The position numbers were made by a program, and so were the translations under genes. Source: Deltaproteobacteria bacterium (GTDB taxonomy: Bacteria > Desulfobacterota > DSM-4660 > Desulfatiglandales > Desulfatiglandaceae). From it: 5,287 nucleotides of DNA. Numbering within the stretch: position 1 is the first letter of the stretch; every line of letters starts with the position of its first letter. The notes under the pieces were generated by a model. That model was given only the letters and a program-made list of their open reading frames with translations. It made no database searches and had not been told where the DNA came from. Below, in pieces: positions 1 to 4,375 of the stretch. The stretch spans positions 1 to 5,287 of the forward strand of contig QMLZ01000222.1 of the NCBI GenBank assembly GCA_003646995.1. The letters run 5' to 3'.

Positions 1-13
1 AGGCAGGGCCTGA
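1..13 (+). CDS. Possible 3' end of an upstream gene, overlapping the macB-like start
   Basis: In the frame with codons at 2-4, 5-7 and 8-10 the sequence reads Gly-Arg-Ala and then stops with TGA at 11-13. That stop shares its last base with the ATG of the permease gene at 13-15 (a TGATG overlap). Such overlaps are usual between translationally coupled genes. In MacB-type loci the gene just upstream of a stand-alone permease is often the ABC ATPase. Only three codons are visible, so the identity is pure inference from context. Confidence 0.25.
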
Positions 14-1008
14 TGTTGTGGAATGCCTTTTTGCTTGCCTTGAGGGAGATACGCCGCAACCTGATGAGGTCTTCCCTTACTTCTCTTGGAATTGTGATAG
101 GTGTGGCGGCGGTTATCACGATCGTTACCCTGGGCAGCGGAGCTACTAAGAAGGTAAAGGAAAAGATCGCCAGATTAGGGACAAACCTCTCGGTGGTACG
201 CCTAGGACAAGGCATCAGAGGCCCCGGGGGTGTGCGGGGAACCGCCAAACCCTTTGATGTGAAGGACGCAGAGGCCATTGAAAGGGAAATACCCGGGATC
301 GAAGGGGTGGCACCCACTGCTGGGGCGCCTATCCAGGCAATATTAGGTAACCGAAACTGGTCCACCATGGTTACAGGAAGTACCAATGCATTCATGGAGG
401 TGAGAGACTGGCCCCTTGAAAGGGGGCGGCCCTTTACCGATAGTGAGCAGAGGGCAGGCAGTGCTGTTTGCATCCTGGGAAAAACGGTGTGCAAGGAGCT
501 GTTTGGAAATGAGGATCCCCTGGGTGTTGTTATTCGGTTAAAGAGAATCTCCTTTAGGGTTATAGGGGTACTGAAGGAAAAGGGTGAGTCCACTTTTGGT
601 ACGGACTGGGATGATATTATTCTGATCCCTCTTCGAACACTCCAGCGACGTATCACGGGAAATACGGATATTAACAATATATACGTTTCGGTACTTGATG
701 TATCCTCAATCGATAACGTAAAGCACGACATAGAACGGCTAATGCGTGAGAGGCGACATATCTCTCCAGGTGAAGAGGATGATTTTCATGTGAGGGATAT
801 GAGAGAGATAACACAGATTTTGTCAGGTACTACCCGGGTGCTTACGTCCCTGCTGGGGGCGGTGGCTGCGGTCAGCCTTGTGGTAGGCGGTATCGGCATT
901 ATGAATATCATGCTGGTTTCTGTCACGGAAAGAACACGGGAGATTGGCACCCGGCTGGCAATTGGCGCCCTTGAGAGAGAAGTCCTCTTACAATTACATT
1001 TATACTAG
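13..1008 (+). CDS. MacB/FtsX-type ABC transporter permease, C-terminally truncated
   Basis: This is the inner-membrane permease of a MacB-like ABC exporter, which in intact systems works with an ATPase, a periplasmic adaptor and an outer-membrane channel. Residues 1-20 are the basic cytoplasmic start. The first membrane helix is at about 22-43 (SLTSLGIVIGVAAVITIV), followed by the periplasmic MacB_PCD domain to about 270. The second helix at about 277-302 leads into the FtsX-family signature SVTERTREIGTRLAIGALE (303-321). Family members continue for about 70 more residues with two further helices. Here the family match ends near Gln327 and a foreign tail, LHLY, precedes TAG. The two missing helices should abolish transport. 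The ATG overlaps an upstream stop (TGATG), supporting this start. No separate ATPase domain is fused, unlike E. coli MacB. Confidence 0.88.
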   Translation: MLWNAFLLALREIRRNLMRSSLTSLGIVIGVAAVITIVTLGSGATKKVKEKIARLGTNLSVVRLGQGIRGPGGVRGTAKPFDVKDAEAIEREIPGIEGVAPTAGAPIQAILGNRNWSTMVTGSTNAFMEVRDWPLERGRPFTDSEQRAGSAVCILGKTVCKELFGNEDPLGVVIRLKRISFRVIGVLKEKGESTFGTDWDDIILIPLRTLQRRITGNTDINNIYVSVLDVSSIDNVKHDIERLMRERRHISPGEEDDFHVRDMREITQILSGTTRVLTSLLGAVAAVSLVVGGIGIMNIMLVSVTERTREIGTRLAIGALEREVLLQLHLY

Positions 1009-1019
1009 GAGTTGCACCC

Positions 1020-1292
1020 ATGGTTATTGCAACGGGAGCCGGGGCAGCAAGTCGCAGACACATAGGCACGGTGGTCTTTAGCGGTATGCTGGCTGTTACA
1101 CTGGTGGGGATCTTTCTTATCCCACCCATGTATCATGCCTTCCAGTTCATGAGGGAGAAGGTGATGGGCAGGCGGAAGAAGGTAGGGTCAAAGCAATCGA
1201 ACTCTTGCTCACAAGGGGTTGTGGGAGAGTGGAACATGAGGTGTTGGAATAATGGAATTTGGGTTAAGGGTATAAAGGGCATGTTGGGATAA
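1020..1292 (+). CDS. C-terminal fragment of an RND (AcrB/HAE1-type) efflux pump
   Basis: The first 50 or so residues match the extreme C-terminus of RND multidrug pumps: MVIATGAGAASRR, then HIGTVVFSGML, then a hydrophobic last helix (GMLAVTLVGIFLIPPMY) and a basic tail. The match continues upstream of the ATG in the same frame (LTITFILGVAP, from about 984), so the ATG is an internal Met and the rest of the pump, about 1000 residues, is absent. The frame is blocked by TGA at 972-974. An AGGAG at 1007-1011, eight bases before the ATG, could by chance drive translation of a 90-residue, one-helix peptide. From about residue 58 (nt 1193) the sequence no longer looks like RND and is probably read-through of former intergenic DNA. 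It is best treated as a gene remnant fused behind the macB remnant. Confidence 0.8.
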   Translation: MVIATGAGAASRRHIGTVVFSGMLAVTLVGIFLIPPMYHAFQFMREKVMGRRKKVGSKQSNSCSQGVVGEWNMRCWNNGIWVKGIKGMLG

Positions 1293-1298
1293 TGCAAT
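1241..1298 (+). repeat. Two imperfect 18-bp direct repeats, 40 bp apart
   Basis: GTGTTGGAATAATGGAAT at 1241-1258 and ATGTTGGGATAATGCAAT at 1281-1298 agree at 15 of 18 positions with an exact 40-bp offset. The stretch is G+T/A rich and lies in the presumed former intergenic DNA between the RND remnant and the outer-membrane gene. The second copy overlaps the ATG proposed for the next gene. No function can be assigned; it looks like low-complexity intergenic sequence. Confidence 0.4.
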
Positions 1299-2106
1299 GG
1301 TGAGAAGAGGTAAGCGGGATTTATTAGGAACACATCAAGTGGAGATAGGTTTGGAAAAGAAACACTTTCATGTTCAGCCAGTTTCTCCCAGATCATGGCA
1401 TACAGGGCTTGAGGCTGGTTTGAGCACTTCCCCACCAAATCCCACGCTCCTTGCCAAATGGTGGACAGCCCTGGGCGATCCTGTTCTTTCGAGCCTGGAG
1501 AAAAGGGCAGTGGCAGGCAATCTCCAACTTAAGGAAGCCCTTGCCAGGGTAAGGGAGGCCCGGGCACTGCGGGGAGTGAAAAGATCAGTGCTTTTCCCCG
1601 TCCTTGATGCAACCGGGGGCGTTACGAGGCAGCGAACGAGCGGTGACACCGCAGTTGTGCGAAGGACTACCCTTTATACCGCTGGTTTTGATGCAGGATG
1701 GGAGCTTGATATCTTTGGTGGAGCAAGGCGCTCAATAGAGGCAGCACAGGCCCAACTGGAGGCTGCACAAGAGGGCCTGACTGACGTGCTTGTTAGCCTG
1801 ATGGCAGAGGTGGCATTAAATTATGCAAACGTGAGGACCTATCAGGCAAGGCTTGACGCAGTAGCGGCAAATATCAAGGCGCAAGAGGATATATACCAAT
1901 TGAATGTTTCGAGATATAAGGCAGGCCTTGTGGATTTCACCACAGTGCTTGATGCCGAACGAGCACTTCAGTCACTTCAGGACCAGGTGGCTGCCAGCAG
2001 AGGGACCGTCACATCCAATTTTATCCGTCTGTACAAGGCCCTTGGAGGGGGCTGGGGGCTAATGGATGAAGTGAAGGAGATCTATGAGAAAACAGAGGAG
2101 AAATAA
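1297..2106 (+). CDS. RND-type outer-membrane efflux channel (OprM/NodT family), signal peptide and central third missing
   Basis: This is a TolC-like channel protein that would export drugs together with an RND pump. Family segments are clear: PRSWHTGLEAGL (31-42), LAKWWTALGDPVLSSL (52-67), the helix VAGNLQLKEALARVREARALRG (72-93), LFPVLDATGGVTRQR (99-113) and FDAGWELDIFGGARRSIEAAQA (131-152). VALNYANVRTYQARL (172-186) belongs to the first structural repeat. At about 196-206 the text jumps to the second repeat: SRYKAGLVDFTTVLDAERAL, ending with NFIRLYKALGGGW (241-253). The protein has 269 residues against a usual 450-480, so about 190 are missing in frame. There is no lipoprotein signal or Cys lipobox before residue 31, and no good Shine-Dalgarno before 1297. 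A TTG at 1351 behind GGAGATAGG is an alternative start. A working channel is unlikely. Confidence 0.85.
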   Translation: MVRRGKRDLLGTHQVEIGLEKKHFHVQPVSPRSWHTGLEAGLSTSPPNPTLLAKWWTALGDPVLSSLEKRAVAGNLQLKEALARVREARALRGVKRSVLFPVLDATGGVTRQRTSGDTAVVRRTTLYTAGFDAGWELDIFGGARRSIEAAQAQLEAAQEGLTDVLVSLMAEVALNYANVRTYQARLDAVAANIKAQEDIYQLNVSRYKAGLVDFTTVLDAERALQSLQDQVAASRGTVTSNFIRLYKALGGGWGLMDEVKEIYEKTEEK

Positions 2107-2123
2107 GAGAGCATTGGATGTAT

Positions 2124-2127
2124 GAGG
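2124..2127 (+). promoter_or_regulatory. Ribosome binding site of the acyl-CoA synthetase gene
   Basis: GAGG lies nine bases before the ATG at 2137 and supports that start. The gap to the stop of the preceding efflux gene is only 30 bases and holds no visible terminator, so the gene may be co-transcribed from upstream. Confidence 0.5.
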
Positions 2128-2136
2128 TATAGATAA

Positions 2137-3504
2137 ATGGATTTTTTCTTTAAGCCTAAAGGGGTTGCCGTTATAGGGGCAACAGGAAATAAGAACAAGG
2201 TAGGATACTCAATCGTTAAGAATCTGACCATGGGTTACAAGGGTGAGGTATACCCCGTTAATCCGAAGTATGATGAAATAGAGGGAATGCCTTGCTATCC
2301 ATCTGTTGAGGAGGTTCCTGACCCGGTAGATCTCGCGATCATCTTTGTGCCGGCCTCAAAGGTACCAGACATAGTAAAGCAATGTGCTGGACGTGGTATC
2401 AAAGGAGTCATGATACAGTCAGCAGGGTTTGCTGAAGTGGGTAAAAGGGGTATAGCCTTGCAGGAAGAGCTGGTGCAGATCGCTCGCGAGAAGAGGATAC
2501 GAGTTTGGGGTCCAAACTGCATGGGCCTTGTGGATGCGGTGAACAAGAATGTGTTTTCCTTTGTCTCGCCATCCATCTGGGATGATGGCCTGCTTGAGGG
2601 AAATGTATCACTGATTGTTCAGAGTGGCTTGCTCTCAGCAGGGTTCCTCATTGATATGATGAGTCATGGCACCATGGGCATTAGCAAGGCCTGCTCAATA
2701 GGTAACAAGGCGGATGTGGATGAATGTGATGTACTTGAGTATTTGATTGGCGATCCACAAACAGGGGCTGTTGGCCTATATGTGGAAGCGGTTGCCAATG
2801 GTAAAAGGTTCCTCGAATTATGCAGGCAGGCGGAAAAGCCCATCGTAGTGCTGAAGGGCGGAAAGAGTGCCGGGGGAGCAAGGGCTGCAATGAGCCACAC
2901 GGCGAGTATGGCAGGTAATGTGCATGTGATACGGGGTGCTCTGAGACAGGTGGGTGTGGTTGAGGCCCATGACTTCCAGCAAATGGCTGACATTGCCAAG
3001 GCCATGGCAATGTACCCAGCAAAAGAGGCACAATCAAGTGGTAGGGTCGCGATCCTGACCTTTAGCGGTGCGGCGGGAATAGTATCCACGGACATGATGA
3101 GTGACAGAGGACTCAAACTTGCAGAGCTATCAGGGAAAACCATTGAGGCACTGAAAGCCGTTTTCCCCGAATGGATGCCTCCGTCAAATCCTGTGGACCT
3201 CTGGCCTGCAATAGAACGCTCGGGAGCCCAAAGGGCCTACGGTGAGGCTGTTAAAGCAATTTGTGCGGACCCTGGTGTAGATGCCATTTTTCTTCACTTT
3301 TTCATCGGTGGTGTCGCGGGCAGGCAGGTGGACATTCCATACTTCGCCCAAACCGCCAAAAAGGCAGGCAAACCAATCTTTATCTGGGCCTTGGGAAAAA
3401 GGGAAGAGTTAAGAGCTTTCATGGTGGAGACTCAACGGATTGGCATACCTACCTACCGGGAAATTGGCCGCGTAATAGATGCCATGGCAGGAGTTTTACG
3501 CTGA
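2137..3504 (+). CDS. Acyl-CoA synthetase (ADP/NDP-forming), alpha subunit
   Basis: The family makes acyl-CoA plus ADP and phosphate from acid, CoA and ATP, or runs in reverse to conserve energy in anaerobes. Residues 1-125 are the CoA-binding Rossmann domain (GVAVIGATGNKNKVGYSIVKNL, then VWGPNCMGLVD at 123-133). About 150-295 is the succinyl-CoA-ligase-like domain (QSGLLSAG at 162-169, SIGNKADVDECDVLEYL at 187-203). It holds the active-site loop GGKSAGGARAAMSHTASMAG (241-260), in which His254 is the expected phospho-histidine. About 300-455 is the third flavodoxin-like domain (GRVAILTFSGAAGI, MPPSNPVDLWP). The length of 455 matches stand-alone alpha subunits. The ATP-grasp beta subunit is neither fused nor encoded nearby, so a partner must lie elsewhere or have been lost. 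No defect is visible. Substrate (acetate, another acid or an aryl acid) cannot be told from sequence. Confidence 0.92.
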   Translation: MDFFFKPKGVAVIGATGNKNKVGYSIVKNLTMGYKGEVYPVNPKYDEIEGMPCYPSVEEVPDPVDLAIIFVPASKVPDIVKQCAGRGIKGVMIQSAGFAEVGKRGIALQEELVQIAREKRIRVWGPNCMGLVDAVNKNVFSFVSPSIWDDGLLEGNVSLIVQSGLLSAGFLIDMMSHGTMGISKACSIGNKADVDECDVLEYLIGDPQTGAVGLYVEAVANGKRFLELCRQAEKPIVVLKGGKSAGGARAAMSHTASMAGNVHVIRGALRQVGVVEAHDFQQMADIAKAMAMYPAKEAQSSGRVAILTFSGAAGIVSTDMMSDRGLKLAELSGKTIEALKAVFPEWMPPSNPVDLWPAIERSGAQRAYGEAVKAICADPGVDAIFLHFFIGGVAGRQVDIPYFAQTAKKAGKPIFIWALGKREELRAFMVETQRIGIPTYREIGRVIDAMAGVLR

Positions 3505-3749
3505 TCCCGCAGCTAGAGATGCCAGCCCTAGGAGCCCTTTTTTCCAGGAAGCTTTTGATTCCTTCTCAAGCGTCTTCACTTCGTCCCGCCCAGAAAAACA
3601 CTTGCATTCTGCCAAATGGGCAGAGTGAGGGTCTGGCTCCGAGGCATCGTGCCTCAGTAAAGCCATGACGAGGGCCACGGATACGGCTGAAGTGTTCTTT
3701 GCTATTTTGCTGGCGATTTGCATCGCCTTGATGGGGAACCATGGGCCAT
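3505..3749. other. Intergenic region without a convincing gene; several hairpins
   Basis: No gene is supported here. A minus-strand frame is open from 3723 to 3496 (75 codons). It has no good Shine-Dalgarno and I recognise no family in it, though its second half (DEVKTLEKESKASWKKGLLG) looks protein-like, so a small unknown gene is not excluded. The plus strand can fold into several stem-loops. There is a 9-bp stem at 3605-3627, a 6-bp perfect stem at 3641-3655 (GAGGCA/TGCCTC, loop TCG) and a 6-bp perfect stem at 3712-3727 (GGCGAT/ATCGCC, loop TTGC). AACACTT at 3597-3603 is complementary to AAGTGTT at 3690-3696 and would enclose the first two. The T-run at 3538-3543 has no stem in front of it, so I see no intrinsic terminator for the synthetase gene. 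Confidence 0.5.
3605..3627 (+). other. Stem-loop, 9-bp stem with 5-base loop
   Basis: CATTCTGCC at 3605-3613 pairs with GGCAGAGTG at 3619-3627 around the loop AAATG. There is one G-U pair (T3607 with G3625) when transcribed as plus-strand RNA. As minus-strand RNA the same position is a C-A mismatch, so the fold is slightly better on the plus strand. No T-run follows on the plus strand, so it is not a classic terminator. Whether it belongs to a small RNA is open. Confidence 0.4.
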
Positions 3750-4088
3750 TAGTGCCCCTTTCGGGGATGGTGAAAACCCCTCTGTCTACCGGAGGCAGGC
3801 AGGGAGGAACGATGTGGGATTATGAAAGCTTGAGGCATTGCCGGTGGGATTGCAAATACCATGTTGTATTTATCCCGAAATTGAGGAGAAAGCAACTATT
3901 TGGTCGAGTGAGGAGGTATTTGGGGCCGGTGTTTCATGAGCTGGCTTGGCAGAAGGAAAGCAGGATTATACAAGGGCATATGATGCCGGATGATGTTCAC
4001 ATGTGTATTTGCATACCGCCCAAGTATTCGGTGTCCCAAGCAATAGGGTATCTGAAGGGCAAAAGTGCGATAGCGGTGGCTCGCCAAT
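3750..4088 (+). mobile_element. IS200/IS605-family element, left part only
   Basis: An IS200-like transposase remnant (3812-4090) is preceded by a leader with two hairpins. One is a CCCC/GGGG stem at 3755-3766 and the other covers the ribosome binding site. This is the arrangement usual for IS200, where the left end is a subterminal hairpin. The family has no inverted terminal repeats and makes no target duplication, so the left boundary (set here at about 3750) is approximate. The right end is absent: the element stops inside the transposase gene and runs into a nitrilase gene on the other strand. It cannot move by itself. Confidence 0.65.
3779..3807 (+). promoter_or_regulatory. Hairpin that masks the tnpA ribosome binding site
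   Basis: CCTCTGTCT at 3779-3787 can pair with 3797-3807 as TGTCT/AGGCA plus CCTC/GAGG, with two bulged G at 3802-3803 and one G-U pair. The paired GAGG at 3804-3807 is the Shine-Dalgarno of the transposase (ATG at 3812). IS200 elements are known to limit transposase translation by such a stem in the mRNA leader. The pairing is read from sequence; its function here is inferred from that family knowledge. Confidence 0.45.
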
Positions 4089-4090
4089 AG
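3812..4090 (+). pseudogene. tnpA: IS200-like transposase (Y1/HUH), truncated and lacking catalytic residues
   Basis: IS200 TnpA is a small single-strand DNA transposase of about 140-150 residues acting as a dimer. Here residues 1-92 are kept: MWDYESLRHCRWDCKYHVVF (1-20), IPKLRRKQLF (21-30), GHMMPDDVHM (55-64), IPPKYSVSQAIGYLKGKSAIAVARQ (68-92). The family motif at 60-63 is normally DHVH; here it is DDVH, so the first metal-binding His of the HUH pair is Asp. The protein stops at TAG (4088-4090) right after the GKSAIA helix, so the C-terminal part with the catalytic Tyr is gone. The start at 3812 is chosen because the family begins with this Met and GGGAGG lies at 3802-3807. An upstream in-frame ATG at 3665 adds 49 residues with no family match. 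Both defects make it inactive. Confidence 0.88.
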
Positions 4091-4242
4091 GGATAGGCAC
4101 AAAAATAGAGTTCGGGAAAGACTAGGAGGTCGATACCAAGCCCTGCTGCTTTTTCAACATATTGGCAGGTCTTTTCCAAGGTCTTTTCCTTGTCAAAGAA
4201 GTGTGGAGAAATTTGAGCTGCGCCTACGTGTATTCTTCTCAT
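4078..4242 (-). pseudogene. Nitrilase-superfamily hydrolase, N-terminal fragment
   Basis: The superfamily hydrolyses nitriles or amides with a Glu-Lys-Cys triad. Residues 1-55 match its N-terminus: MRRIHVGAAQISP (1-13), an amphipathic helix (KTLEKTCQYVEKAAGLGIDL) and the motif LLVFPELYF (39-47), in which Glu44 is the first catalytic residue. YPYW (50-53) resembles the GYPYW motif of true nitrilases. The Lys and Cys parts, more than 200 residues, are missing. Beyond about 4084 the frame stays open to 3997 only by reading the transposase gene backwards. The start at 4242 has GGAGG at 4252-4256 (nine-base spacing); an in-frame Met at 4272 is less likely. The gene is convergent with tnpA and divergent from the ligase. 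Whether the substrate was a nitrile or an amide cannot be decided. Confidence 0.78.
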
Positions 4243-4251
4243 ATTGAGATG

Positions 4252-4256
4252 CCTCC
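4252..4256 (-). promoter_or_regulatory. Ribosome binding site of the nitrilase fragment
   Basis: The minus strand reads GGAGG here, nine bases before the ATG at 4242. It fixes the start at the residue where family similarity begins. Confidence 0.6.
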
Positions 4257-4286
4257 ATATAAGTAAATTCAAGGCTGCACCTAATC

Positions 4287-4315
4287 TTAATACATGTTAT
4301 AGTCAATGTCATCAA
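4287..4315 (-). promoter_or_regulatory. Candidate sigma-70-like promoter for the nitrilase
   Basis: On the minus strand TTGATG (4310-4315) and TATTAA (4287-4292) are separated by exactly 17 bases; each matches its consensus hexamer at four of six positions. Transcription would begin near 4280, giving a leader of about 38 bases before the ATG at 4242. On the plus strand a TATAGT (4298-4303) resembles a -10 box for the ligase but has no fitting -35. The 133-base divergent gap (4243-4375) is clearly richer in A+T than the flanking genes, as expected for a promoter region. Weak hexamers make this tentative. Confidence 0.3.
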
Positions 4316-4366
4316 ATTGATTTGTACCCATATCAAGTGTGGCCATCTCATATCCTGAATTTAGTA

Positions 4367-4370
4367 GAGG
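4367..4370 (+). promoter_or_regulatory. Ribosome binding site of the acyl-CoA ligase
   Basis: GAGG lies five bases before the ATG at 4376 and supports that start. Confidence 0.5.
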
Positions 4371-4375
4371 TAACA

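Noticed and set aside
923..1649. Minus-strand open frames at 923-1129, 1133-1438 and 1374-1649
   Set aside because: They lie opposite the permease, RND and outer-membrane gene remnants, whose family similarity is clear, and show no recognisable motif of their own.
2295..3143. Five overlapping minus-strand open frames within the acyl-CoA synthetase gene
   Set aside because: Composition is rich in Pro, Ser, Leu and Cys as expected for antisense frames of a coding gene; the plus-strand product matches its family over its full length.
3525..3545. Possible intrinsic terminator behind the synthetase gene (CCTAGGAGCCC followed by six T)
   Set aside because: The bases before the T-run do not form a stable stem with each other; only the short palindrome CCTAGG is present.
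3261..3668. Plus-strand frame of 135 codons overlapping the 3' end of the synthetase gene
   Set aside because: It is a shifted frame of the synthetase gene, and its tail crosses the hairpin region without any family match.
3665..3811. Upstream extension of the transposase from ATG 3665
   Set aside because: The 49 extra residues are not part of IS200 transposases and cover the element's leader hairpins; the Shine-Dalgarno fits the ATG at 3812.
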